A DNA stretch of 64,000 nucleotides from Acidicapsa acidisoli (GTDB taxonomy: Bacteria > Acidobacteriota > Terriglobia > Terriglobales > Acidobacteriaceae), in contig NZ_JAGSYI010000002.1 of assembly GCF_025685625.1 (NCBI RefSeq), forward strand, positions 1,674,001 through 1,738,000, given 5' to 3'. Below, in pieces: positions 34,809-44,463 of the stretch (within the stretch, counting starts at the first letter, position 1; each line of letters starts with the position of its first letter). Both the position numbers and the translations under genes were made by a program. The notes below the pieces were generated by a model. The model saw only the letters and a program-made list of their open reading frames with translations. It was not told where the DNA came from and did not search any database.

Positions 34809-37800
34809 ATGAAGTTCTGCCTTCTTCGCCGCCGTCTCGCCCAATGCTTTCTCTTCAACTTGCTGATCTGCCTTCCGATCTGGCTTTCGCTTGCCAACAC
34901 CGCACGCGCGCAGGATTCGGCGGCCAATGTGAATTCGCAGGCGCAATGGACCCCTGCGCTTCACTGGCGACTGGTTGGGCCGTTTCGAGGCGGCCGCACA
35001 CGGGCAGCAACAGGCGTTGTCGGCCAGCCGAATGTTTTCTATGTGGGCCAGGTAAATGGCGGCGTGTGGAAGAGCACAGATTATGGGCGCACCTGGAATC
35101 CCATCTTCGACAACGAGTCTTCGCAGTCGATTGGCGCGATTGCCGTTGCTCCGTCAGACAGCAATATTGTCTATGTCGCCAGCGGCGAAGGGCTGCATCG
35201 GCCCGATCTCTCCATCGGCAACGGCATTTACCGGTCGAGCGACGCCGGCAAAACATGGCAGCATCTTGGCCTGCGCGAGGGCCAGCAAATTCCCGCGCTG
35301 GTCGTCGATCCTCGCGATCCGAACCGGCTTTTTGCCGCGGTGCTTGGCCATCCTTACGGTCCCAATGAGGAGCGTGGCATCTATCGCTCCACCGATGGAG
35401 GTCAGAACTGGAAAAAGGTGCTGTACAAAGACGCGAATACCGGCGGCTCGGATGTTGTGATCGATCCGGCCCATCCGGACGTGGTTTATGCCGGACTGTG
35501 GGAATCGCGTCTCGGCCCGTGGGAGGATGGCAATCAGTACGACGGCACGCATGGCGGCCTGTTCAAGTCGACCGATGGCGGCGAGACCTGGCGTCCGCTG
35601 ACCAAGGGGCTGCCGGACAATCTGGTGCAGATTCAAGTAGCGATTGCCAACAGCTATACCAATCGGCTCTACGCCACTGTCTCAACCACGCACGCGGGCG
35701 GCTACACGTCCGGCGCGGGGCTGGGTGTGTACCGGTCCGACGACGCAGGCGAAAACTGGTACAAGGCGACGGACGATCCGCGTCCGGCGTTGAAGATCGG
35801 CGGCGGCGATCTGGCGATCCCCGCGGTTGATCCGAAGAACCCGGATGTGGTCTACAGTGCGAGTATTGTGACGATGCGCTCGACGGATGGCGGCAAGACG
35901 TGGTCCGGTTTTCGCGGCGCGCCGGGTGGAGATGACTATCAGAACCTGTGGATCAATCCGGAAAATCCCGACATCATTCTGCTGGTGAGCGACCAGGGCG
36001 CGCTGGTGAGTGTGAATCGCGGAGAAAGCTGGAGTTCGTGGTACAACCAACCGACCGCTCAGCTCTACCACGTCGCCACGACCAATGAATTCCCGTACAA
36101 GATCTGCGCGGGTCAGCAGGAGAGCGGTTCGGTCTGCATCGCAAGCCGGGGCAACGACGGCGAAGTCGGAATGCGCGAGTGGCATCCCGTGGGCATTATC
36201 GAGTACGGATACGCGGCGCCCGACCCGCTGCACCCGGAGATTATTTACGGCGCGGGCCGCACCGAGGTTTCGCGATTCAACAGCCTCACGGGGCAGGTTC
36301 AGAATGTAACGCCGCTCCCGGTGCGTGGTCCTGACTATCGCGCCGACCGCACCGAACCGATTCTGTTTTCCCCGGTCGACCAGCACCTGCTCTTCTACGC
36401 GTCGAATGTGCTCTTTGAGACGAAAGACTACGGCAGGAACTGGGAGAAGATCAGCCCTGATCTTTCACGTGAACAGACCGGGCAGCCTGAGTCTCTTGCG
36501 CCGCTTCCAGCCAAGGATGTTGCCCGCAGGCGAGGCGCAATCTATGCTGTTGCGGCATCGTTCCTGAACGCGAAGACGATCTGGGCCGGAACCGACGATG
36601 GGCTGCTTTGGATTACGCGCGACCAGGGCAAGAACTGGAAGAACATCACGCCTCCAAAGCTGACGTCCTGGAGCAAGGTCACGCAGATCAGCGCTTCGCA
36701 CTTTGACGACAACACGGCGTATGCCTCGGTCAGCCGCTTCCGCATCGATGATCTGCATCCCTACATCTATCGCACCCAGGACGGCGGGGTCACGTGGCAG
36801 ACGATCACGAACGGCTTGCCGGAAGACTCGCCAGTGAACACCGTGCGCGAAGACCCGCTTCGCAAGGGCCTGCTCTTTGCCGGAACAGAGACCGCGGTGT
36901 GGATGTCGACCGATGATGGCGATCACTGGCAACCGCTGCAATACAACCTGCCTCATACATCGATGCGCGATCTGATGATCCAGGGCAACGACCTGATCGT
37001 AGCCACGCATGGGCGCTCGTTCTGGATCCTCGACGACATCTCGCCGCTGCGCCAGGTTGCTGCTTCAGCAACGCAGACAGAACCGGTGCTGTTCAAGCCA
37101 GGAGATGCATATCGTGTGCGCAGAAGCACTTATACGGACACGCCGATGCCGCCGGACGAGCCTGCTGGTCAGAATCCACCGGATGGCGCGGTGATTGATT
37201 ATTCGCTGCCGGAATCTGTGCAAGGGGCTGTGACGCTGGAGATTCTCGACGCAGGCAACAAGGTGGTACGCCGTTACTCCAGCGCTGACGCACCGGAGGC
37301 CACGCAGGAGCAGTTAGCAAAACAGCTAATTCCGCTGTACTGGCTTCGCATGCCGAAGACGCTGCCCGCAAGCGCTGGAATGCATCGCTGGGTTTGGGAT
37401 CTCAGATACGCAAGGCCAACGGCAACCAACTACCAGTACCCTATCTCGGCAGTGCCGCATGACACACCGCGCGAGCCGCTGGGGACACTGGCCTTGCCGG
37501 GCACTTACCAGGTGCGACTTACCGCGGGCGGCAAGGTGCTTACGGCTCCGCTGACCGTGAAGATCGATCCGCGCGTGGAGGCTTCGCGCGCCGATCTTGA
37601 GAGCCTCTTCAAGCTGGAGTATCAGCTCTCGGGGATGGTCACAAGCAGCGCCGCCGCAGCGCTCGAGGCCCACTCGATCCGGGAGCAGATTGAGAAGCTT
37701 TCGAGCAGTGCGTCGCCAGAAATCAAGGAGTCACTGGAGAAGCAGAACAAGGAACTGTCCGCGTTGCTCAGCGGCAAGGAGAAGTCAGCAGAAAGTGGAG

Positions 37801-38063
37801 AAGAGCCGGGACTGGATGAAGTTGCGGGCGAGGCATCGTCGATCTATACGATGGTTGGCATGGCCGATGCGCTGCCTACCGTAATTCAGCAGAAATCAAG
37901 CGAGCACTTGAGCAAGGAACTGAGTGAAGTGCTTGAGAAGTGGGACGCGGTGAAGAAGTCTTCGATTCCGCAGTTGAATCAGAAGCTCCGCGCCGCGCAC
38001 CTGCCCGCGATCGACCTGAATCAGGAGCCGGAGTCAATGCCAGAGAGTGGAGATGAGGACTGA
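34809..38063 (+). CDS. Secreted VPS10/Asp-box beta-propeller protein
   Basis: A 1084-residue exported protein with signal peptide (1-36). The bulk is a sortilin-like (VPS10) propeller with at least eight Asp-box repeats of the S-x-D-x-G-x-x-W type (SSDAGKTW, STDGGQNW, STDGGETW, SDDAGENW, STDGGKTW, TRDQGKNW, TQDGGVTW, STDDGDHW). The C-terminal third is helical with Lys/Glu-rich stretches. Such proteins in this phylum bind or degrade extracellular polymers, but no catalytic residues are evident. Its last codons overlap the TonB-dependent receptor gene by 17 bases. Confidence 0.87.
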   Translation: MKFCLLRRRLAQCFLFNLLICLPIWLSLANTARAQDSAANVNSQAQWTPALHWRLVGPFRGGRTRAATGVVGQPNVFYVGQVNGGVWKSTDYGRTWNPIFDNESSQSIGAIAVAPSDSNIVYVASGEGLHRPDLSIGNGIYRSSDAGKTWQHLGLREGQQIPALVVDPRDPNRLFAAVLGHPYGPNEERGIYRSTDGGQNWKKVLYKDANTGGSDVVIDPAHPDVVYAGLWESRLGPWEDGNQYDGTHGGLFKSTDGGETWRPLTKGLPDNLVQIQVAIANSYTNRLYATVSTTHAGGYTSGAGLGVYRSDDAGENWYKATDDPRPALKIGGGDLAIPAVDPKNPDVVYSASIVTMRSTDGGKTWSGFRGAPGGDDYQNLWINPENPDIILLVSDQGALVSVNRGESWSSWYNQPTAQLYHVATTNEFPYKICAGQQESGSVCIASRGNDGEVGMREWHPVGIIEYGYAAPDPLHPEIIYGAGRTEVSRFNSLTGQVQNVTPLPVRGPDYRADRTEPILFSPVDQHLLFYASNVLFETKDYGRNWEKISPDLSREQTGQPESLAPLPAKDVARRRGAIYAVAASFLNAKTIWAGTDDGLLWITRDQGKNWKNITPPKLTSWSKVTQISASHFDDNTAYASVSRFRIDDLHPYIYRTQDGGVTWQTITNGLPEDSPVNTVREDPLRKGLLFAGTETAVWMSTDDGDHWQPLQYNLPHTSMRDLMIQGNDLIVATHGRSFWILDDISPLRQVAASATQTEPVLFKPGDAYRVRRSTYTDTPMPPDEPAGQNPPDGAVIDYSLPESVQGAVTLEILDAGNKVVRRYSSADAPEATQEQLAKQLIPLYWLRMPKTLPASAGMHRWVWDLRYARPTATNYQYPISAVPHDTPREPLGTLALPGTYQVRLTAGGKVLTAPLTVKIDPRVEASRADLESLFKLEYQLSGMVTSSAAAALEAHSIREQIEKLSSSASPEIKESLEKQNKELSALLSGKEKSAESGEEPGLDEVAGEASSIYTMVGMADALPTVIQQKSSEHLSKELSEVLEKWDAVKKSSIPQLNQKLRAAHLPAIDLNQEPESMPESGDED

Positions 38064-41000
38064 TCTACGGAGAATCCAAAATCTTGCCGCGCAACTGAGA
38101 ATTCTCGCTGGCATTGCGTTCGTATTCCTCGCAACAGCAATGCACGCGCAGAACTCAACCGGGAGTCTGCGCGGCATGGTGCAGGATTCGCGAGGCGCAC
38201 GTATCGCTGCGGCCAGCGTTCAGATGAACATCCCTGATTCCTCGCTTTCCCGCATTGTTCAGCCGGACGCGCATGGAGAGTTTCGGATCGAGAGCCTTGC
38301 GCCGGGAGTATGGCAGGTGCAGGTGAAGGCTCCCGGATTCGCTGACGCCAGCGCAGATGTGACGATAGGCGTAAGCACTGTCCGGGACATTACCGTAACC
38401 ATGCAGCCCCAATCCGTGCGGCAGAGCGTCAGCGTCTCGGCGCAAAGTTCTTCGATCTCCGCACAGCCCATCGATCTCTCCAGCAATGTGCATGGCGGCG
38501 TAGTCACTGCGCAGGATCTTGAGTCGCTGCCGTTGCCTGCGAGGAGCTTTGCGAACATCGCCTATCTTGCGCCAGGCACCGAGCCGGTCGAACCATCCGA
38601 CCCAACCAAAGCGCGCATCACCGCCGTTTCCACGGGCGGCAGTTCCGGACTGAACAACGAGTTATCGGTCGACGGGGCCGATAACTCGGATGACTACATC
38701 GGCGGATTCCTCCAAAGCTACTCTCCCGACGCTATCCAGGAGTTTGCCATTCGCACCTCGCAGGAGGACGCGGATACGGGAGGCACGACTGCCGGGTCCA
38801 TCGTCATCACGACCAGGAGCGGCACCAATGAGTGGCATGGAACCGGCGCATTTTACGAGCGCGCCGCAGCGCTGAACGCGCGCTATCCAATCGAAAATCC
38901 CGCGCCTGATCCCAAGCAGCCTTTTTCGCGCCAAAACTACGTCGCCACGCTCGGCGGTCCGCTGGTGAAGGACAAACTGTGGTCCTTCACCGCCTTTGAA
39001 GGTGTACACGAAGACGCAAGCATCGCATACAGCCCGGCCAGCACCACGCAGTTCAATGCGCTGGCACAACTTGCCGCGGAAGGCTTGATTCCCGGAGTCG
39101 GCTCGATTCCCGTTCCAACCGATGTGCCAATTCCCTTCCGCGACTTCTTTGATTCGCAGCGATTTGACTGGGCGCAATCGGCGCGGTCGCACTGGTTTCT
39201 GCGAGCAGCCACCGATAGTTACACCACGCATAACAACCTGGTGCAGCAAGGCACGCTGCCATCCACCGGATTGCTCACGCATAACAACTATTTCAGCCTT
39301 GTGATCGGCAACCAGTTTGTCTTCTCGCCGACTCTTCTGGGTTCGCTGGTTTTGAATGCAAGCGGACTGCACCTGACGCAGTCGCGCAACTCCGATCTGG
39401 GCTTTGCGCTGGCTTTTCCTTTCAGCTCGACCGCATTGACCGTCTCGGGCTTTGAGACCTTTGGCGATAATCAGTTCGCTACGCCAATTACTTTTTTCCC
39501 GTCGCTGCGCAATCAGGAGAAGTATCAACTGCGCTATGACCTTACCAAGACACACGGCGCACACACATTCCGGCAGGGAATCAATTTCATCCATGAGCCT
39601 GTGCTCGGTGGAGCGTTTCCGAGCAACACCGAGACACTCTATCAATTTCCACAGGACCCGACCTACTATCTGAGCAATCCCACTCAATTCACGGCCGACA
39701 TGACAGCCGGCGCTACCACTTCCAACCTCGGCGGAAGCTTCTCGCAAAATGTGCAGCGGCTTGCCCTCTACGCTCAGGATTCATGGCGAGTTTCGCGCAC
39801 ATTCACCGTCAACTATGGGCTGCGCTACTCGACCACTTACGGACTTCTGACCGGCTCGGGGCGCAGCCAGCTCGAGAATCCCGGCTATCTCACGCTTGCA
39901 GCATTGTTCATTCCGCTGATGCATGGAGCGCCGCAGAACGACCACAAGCAGATTGCGCCAAGACTTGGCTTTGCGTGGTCGCCGGACAGGAGCGGCAAGA
40001 CGGTATTTCGCGGCGGCTTTGGCGTGTACTTCAACGATCTTGCTCAGAATGGCTGGGCGACGGCGCTGCAAGCGGTCAATGCCGCTCCCGGCACATGCAC
40101 AGATCCAGTTCAAAATCCCGGCGGAGCGGAAAACGCCGGTTGCATTGCAGGAAGCGCCGCCGGCGGCACGGCCAATCTTATTGATTCAGGCTATCGAACG
40201 CCGTATGCGATTCACATCTCTGGCGGCTTGCAACACGCCTTCAACGCCGACTGGTCGTTGAGCGCGGACTATGTGCACGAACAGGGCAACCACTCGTACC
40301 GCGCCTACAGCTATACCGGAGGCGTAAACCTCTTCACGCCCGAGCTTGCTCCCGGCGACCCGAATCAGGCGACTTACGTCCCGGACGTAAATCTCTTCCG
40401 GTCTGACAACCGCTCCAGTTACAACGGCTTATTGCTTCACCTGCAAGGCAACGTCGGCCGCAGGGCCAACTTCGTTGCCAATTACACATTCTCCAAAGCA
40501 CAGACCTGGGGTTGCGTGCTGGGCGAGTTATTCGACTATGTCAACGGCGTCTGCAACCCGCTCGACGCCTTCGGCCCAGGAGACTACGGGCCATCCGGCG
40601 AGGATGTTCGCCAGCGATTCGTTCTTGCGGGCACCTGGCGAGCGCCGGCGGGCCTTGAGATCAGCGGCCTGTCGCAGGCTGAGAGCGCACGGCCATTCAC
40701 GATTACGACGGCAGACAATTCTGGGCGCATCGCCGTCAATGGAGTACCCACGTCCCTCGACGAGTTTCGCGGCACGCCGTATATCCAGACAGACCTGCGC
40801 ATCAGCCGCCCGATCAAGCTCGGTGATCGATGGACGATCATGCCATTCGCCGAGTTCTTCAACCTCTTCAACCGCAACAACCCCGGCGCGAATTACGTGA
40901 CCAACGTCGCATCGCTGCCGGTCCCGTCGGCGCAGGCGCAGGCCGGAAATATCACGGATCTCTGCACCAACGCCGATTGCAGCGAAACCGCGCCCGTCAC

Positions 41001-41112
41001 CAGCCTGAGCCAGCTCGCCAAGCCAGCCGGAGAGCTAGGCGATTTCTTTGGCCCTGGCACGACGGTTGGTACGCCGTTCGCAGCGCAATTGGGTGTGCGC
41101 GTCCGCTTCTGA
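38047..41112 (+). CDS. TonB-dependent receptor with carboxypeptidase-regulatory-like domain
   Basis: A ~1020-residue outer-membrane protein: signal peptide (about 1-35), a carboxypeptidase-regulatory-like beta domain at about 37-115 (GSLRGMVQDSRGARI), a plug (SVSAQSSSISAQPID and later), then a long beta barrel ending in an aromatic (GVRVRF). The usual TonB box is not sharply visible. Start is GTG at 38047 or ATG at 38053. Overlap with the propeller gene indicates coupled expression, so the pair may bind and import an extracellular polymer or complex. Confidence 0.85.
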   Translation: MEMRTDLRRIQNLAAQLRILAGIAFVFLATAMHAQNSTGSLRGMVQDSRGARIAAASVQMNIPDSSLSRIVQPDAHGEFRIESLAPGVWQVQVKAPGFADASADVTIGVSTVRDITVTMQPQSVRQSVSVSAQSSSISAQPIDLSSNVHGGVVTAQDLESLPLPARSFANIAYLAPGTEPVEPSDPTKARITAVSTGGSSGLNNELSVDGADNSDDYIGGFLQSYSPDAIQEFAIRTSQEDADTGGTTAGSIVITTRSGTNEWHGTGAFYERAAALNARYPIENPAPDPKQPFSRQNYVATLGGPLVKDKLWSFTAFEGVHEDASIAYSPASTTQFNALAQLAAEGLIPGVGSIPVPTDVPIPFRDFFDSQRFDWAQSARSHWFLRAATDSYTTHNNLVQQGTLPSTGLLTHNNYFSLVIGNQFVFSPTLLGSLVLNASGLHLTQSRNSDLGFALAFPFSSTALTVSGFETFGDNQFATPITFFPSLRNQEKYQLRYDLTKTHGAHTFRQGINFIHEPVLGGAFPSNTETLYQFPQDPTYYLSNPTQFTADMTAGATTSNLGGSFSQNVQRLALYAQDSWRVSRTFTVNYGLRYSTTYGLLTGSGRSQLENPGYLTLAALFIPLMHGAPQNDHKQIAPRLGFAWSPDRSGKTVFRGGFGVYFNDLAQNGWATALQAVNAAPGTCTDPVQNPGGAENAGCIAGSAAGGTANLIDSGYRTPYAIHISGGLQHAFNADWSLSADYVHEQGNHSYRAYSYTGGVNLFTPELAPGDPNQATYVPDVNLFRSDNRSSYNGLLLHLQGNVGRRANFVANYTFSKAQTWGCVLGELFDYVNGVCNPLDAFGPGDYGPSGEDVRQRFVLAGTWRAPAGLEISGLSQAESARPFTITTADNSGRIAVNGVPTSLDEFRGTPYIQTDLRISRPIKLGDRWTIMPFAEFFNLFNRNNPGANYVTNVASLPVPSAQAQAGNITDLCTNADCSETAPVTSLSQLAKPAGELGDFFGPGTTVGTPFAAQLGVRVRF

Positions 41113-41182
41113 GGCACTGTGAACCCTGAGTCTTCGCTTAGGGAGCTTGCCCGCAACCACGGACAGGAGATACGCTGGAAGC

Positions 41183-41605
41183 ATGTACGAGGACTTCCAC
41201 GTAACCGACCGCTGGACCGGCGAAGATCTCCATTGCCGCTGGAAAGCCAATATCGTTGCCATCGCCACCCGCCATGCCGACGCTGTCGATGTGCGCTTCG
41301 ACGTGAACAACAAGCCGATGTGGATCGCCATGCCATGCCACGCCTGGGTCGAACAGAAGCGCCGCACCGGCAAGGTCATCACCGACTACCTCGCCGCTCA
41401 GATTGCGGGCCACTATCTGAAGGCCATCGTTGAGGAAGGCTACGACGCCAGCCGCGAGATGTACACGATGACGGTAGACGAAGTGCTGGAGCATCTTGAC
41501 GCCGTGGTGGCCGTAGCGCGCGAGGCCCACTCGCTGCCCGTTCTTCCCATCATCGGCGACGTTCAAGACACCTCATTCATTCCGACCCCAAGCCGCCAGG
41601 TATAG
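41183..41605 (+). CDS. Conserved-looking protein of unknown function
   Basis: A 140-residue acidic protein with no recognised domain. It has a TGGAAG ribosome site, even amino-acid use, and segments WKANIVAIATRHADAVDVRF and AWVEQKRRTGKVITDY that look folded rather than random. It follows the receptor by 70 bases on the same strand, so it may be part of that unit. I cannot give a function. Confidence 0.6.
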   Translation: MYEDFHVTDRWTGEDLHCRWKANIVAIATRHADAVDVRFDVNNKPMWIAMPCHAWVEQKRRTGKVITDYLAAQIAGHYLKAIVEEGYDASREMYTMTVDEVLEHLDAVVAVAREAHSLPVLPIIGDVQDTSFIPTPSRQV

Positions 41606-41617
41606 CCGCTAAACCGC

Positions 41618-44416
41618 TCACTCGTGCCGCAGCGCCTCGACCGGCTGCACCGAGGCCGCCCGCCGCGCCGGAAGCCAGCTCGCGGCAAGTCCAACGGCAA
41701 TGAGCAAGGCGGCTCCGGCAATCAGGCTGACAGGGTCTGCCGGCTCCAGGCCGTAGAGCATGGACTTGACAGCCTGAGCCAGAACCAGCGCAGCACCGAC
41801 GCCGACGGCAATCCCAGCCAGCGAGATCCAAGTAGCCTCGCGCAGCACCATCGCCAACACCTGCCTCGGAAGCGCGCCCAACGCCAGGCGAATACCAATC
41901 TCGTTGGTCCGGTTCGCAACCGAATACGCCATGATGCCGTAAATGCCCACTGAGGCCAGGGCCAAAGCCAGCAAACCAAAGCCCGAAGTCATGGACACGA
42001 AGATACGCTCCTGCTGCATGTCTTCCTGAATCTGCTGCTCCTGAGTGCGCACATTGAGGAGCGGCAGGTCAGGGTCGATCTGCTGCGCGACCTTGCGCAG
42101 CATTGGGATGACCTGTTCCGGATTGATCCGAGTCTGGATCTCATACGCTACCGCGCCACCGGCTTCGGACTGCTGCGTAAACGGCAAAAGGAACTGTGGC
42201 GGCGGCTCTTCTCGCAGATTGAAATAGCGCGTATCTCCGCAAACTCCGACAATCGTAATCCAATCGTCGGTCGCCTTCACGCCATGACCGTCGCTGTCGT
42301 GGCCATTCACCGAAAATCGCTTGCCGACGGGGTTCTGGCCGGGAAACCGCTCCTTCGCCAGACTGGCGTTGATAATACCCACCTTAGCGGATGTGGCAGT
42401 ATCCTGCGACCCGAAGCCGCGCCCCGCCAGAATCGGTATCCGAAGCATGGAAAAGAAGCTGTAGCCGACGACATTAAAGTCTTCGCCGTCGTCTTTGGTC
42501 TTGTCGTAGGCCTGTCCCTCGACAATGAAGTCGGTTCTCGAGATATCTCCAGAGAGATAGGTCACCCAGGCAGGAGAAACAGCCTCGACGCCCGGCAGGC
42601 TCGCGAACTTCTCCACCAGTTGCTTATGCAACGAAATGTCCTTCCCAGCCGGATACAGCCTTTGCGGAGGGCTGATCTCGGCCAGAAGCAGGTGGTCGGT
42701 GCGAAATCCCGCATCCACGGAGTTCAGGCTTGCCAGCGTGCGAAGAAACAACCCCGCTCCGATCACCAGCAGGGTCGAGAGCGCGATCTGAAAACCAACC
42801 AGCGATCTGCCTCCCCATCCCTTGCGGCGTCGCGTCACAGACTGCGAAGTTTCTTTCAGCCCCACGCTGACTTTCGCGCGCGCTGCCGCCCAGGCCGGAG
42901 CCAGACCGAAGAGAATGCCGGTCAACAAGGTTACGCCTGCCGTGAAACCGAAGACCTGCCAATCAAAATGAATGTGGAAATAGTTCGGCTCCCAGCTATT
43001 CTCCGTGAGTCTGGCAATCAGGTTGCTTCCAAGATAGCCAAGAGCCAGCCCGCCGACTCCTCCGAGCGACGCCAGTAACAGACTTTCCACCAGCATCTGG
43101 CGAGCGATTCTTGCACGACCGGCGCCCATCGCCATGCGAACCGACATCTCGCGCTGCCGCTGCGATCCGCGCGCGAGCATCAGGTTCGCGATGTTTGCGC
43201 AGGCCAGCAGCAATACGAAACCGACCATGACGAGCAGAACCGTCATCGGCTTGGCAAACTGGCGCTCTTGATTGAAGAGGCCGCGGCTACCATCGCGCAG
43301 GTCCATGCGCGGTACGTCTTCTATCGGACGAACGGGCATCGTAGCCCGCACGATTGCGTTCAACTGACCATCCAGCGCAGCCTGGGCCGTGGCATCGGGC
43401 ACGCCAGGCTTGGCGCGGCCCATAATGTTGAGCCACCAGTCCCTGGAAGAATCGAGCAGCGACGCATGGTCTCCGCGCGGGTAAACCAGCGGCTGCATGC
43501 TCACGGGCATGAAAATATCCGGAGACTGGAGTGTGCTTTTTGCCCCTGTGAATCCCATTGGGTTTACGCCAACAATGGTGAGCGGAGTTTCATTCACCTT
43601 GATGACACGCCCTATCACCGAAGGCAAACCGCCAAAGGAACGCTGCCACAACCCGTAGCTGATCACAGCAATCGGGCTTTGGCCCGGTGAAGCGTCGTCT
43701 GCGGGTGTAATCGACCTGCCAAGCACTGGCTTCACGTGCAAGACACTGTAGTAGTTGCCCGAAACCAATTCGGTTTGGACCTGTTGAGCGCTGCCTTCAA
43801 TGGTCGCGTTCATGCCTGTTTCCTTGAAGGCAAACAGATCCTGCATGACAGAATTCTGCGATCGCAATTGCAGATAGACCGGATAGGCAAAGGCTGTGCT
43901 GGACGCGCGCCCGCCAACAAGCGGCTCGTCATCTCCCCAGATGTGATGCACAGCTACGTGCTTCTCCGTTCCTGTCCACGCAAGCAGGCGTAGCTCCGCG
44001 GCATTCGGCACGGCCAGCCGCTCGTAGAGCAATTGCTTGGCCAGCGAAAAGATGGTAGTGTTCGCTCCGATCGCCAGCGCCAGCGAAATGGTCGCGACAG
44101 CGGTAAACCCCAGGCTCCGTCGCAGGCGCCGCGCGGCGTAGCGCAGGTCGGCGAGAAGCTCGTCCCACAAACGCAGCCCGAGCGAGGCCCGCATTTCGTC
44201 CTTATGCACCACCGTCGAGCCAAGCGCGATGCGGGCACGGCGAGCGGCTTCAGCCTTCGAATATCCGGCACGGACCAGGTCCGCCGTGAGATTTTCCAGG
44301 TGACTCGCCAGTTCCGCCTCCATCTCAGCCTCAAGGCGATTTCGCTGCACAACAGCGCGGAGCCATGATCCAGGCTGGGAGATGAGTCGTGCTAAAAAGT
44401 ACCGAAAGGGCTTCAT
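41618..44416 (-). CDS. ADOP-family orphan ABC permease, downstream copy
   Basis: A 932-residue protein with an N-terminal soluble prefix (about 1-90, including RNRLEAEMEAELASHLENLTADL), then FtsX and MacB domains in duplicate, and the family's closing ARRAASVQPVEALRHE. The ATG at 44416 with GGAGGA five bases upstream is chosen over a longer frame. It is closely similar to the upstream copy at 44464-47229 and lies 47 bases after it in the PadR operon. There is no ATPase in the window. Confidence 0.88.
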   Translation of the reverse strand: MKPFRYFLARLISQPGSWLRAVVQRNRLEAEMEAELASHLENLTADLVRAGYSKAEAARRARIALGSTVVHKDEMRASLGLRLWDELLADLRYAARRLRRSLGFTAVATISLALAIGANTTIFSLAKQLLYERLAVPNAAELRLLAWTGTEKHVAVHHIWGDDEPLVGGRASSTAFAYPVYLQLRSQNSVMQDLFAFKETGMNATIEGSAQQVQTELVSGNYYSVLHVKPVLGRSITPADDASPGQSPIAVISYGLWQRSFGGLPSVIGRVIKVNETPLTIVGVNPMGFTGAKSTLQSPDIFMPVSMQPLVYPRGDHASLLDSSRDWWLNIMGRAKPGVPDATAQAALDGQLNAIVRATMPVRPIEDVPRMDLRDGSRGLFNQERQFAKPMTVLLVMVGFVLLLACANIANLMLARGSQRQREMSVRMAMGAGRARIARQMLVESLLLASLGGVGGLALGYLGSNLIARLTENSWEPNYFHIHFDWQVFGFTAGVTLLTGILFGLAPAWAAARAKVSVGLKETSQSVTRRRKGWGGRSLVGFQIALSTLLVIGAGLFLRTLASLNSVDAGFRTDHLLLAEISPPQRLYPAGKDISLHKQLVEKFASLPGVEAVSPAWVTYLSGDISRTDFIVEGQAYDKTKDDGEDFNVVGYSFFSMLRIPILAGRGFGSQDTATSAKVGIINASLAKERFPGQNPVGKRFSVNGHDSDGHGVKATDDWITIVGVCGDTRYFNLREEPPPQFLLPFTQQSEAGGAVAYEIQTRINPEQVIPMLRKVAQQIDPDLPLLNVRTQEQQIQEDMQQERIFVSMTSGFGLLALALASVGIYGIMAYSVANRTNEIGIRLALGALPRQVLAMVLREATWISLAGIAVGVGAALVLAQAVKSMLYGLEPADPVSLIAGAALLIAVGLAASWLPARRAASVQPVEALRHE

Positions 44417-44463
44417 TCTTCCTCCGGAATGCTTCCATACATCCGCAACAGTCTTCGGATAAT

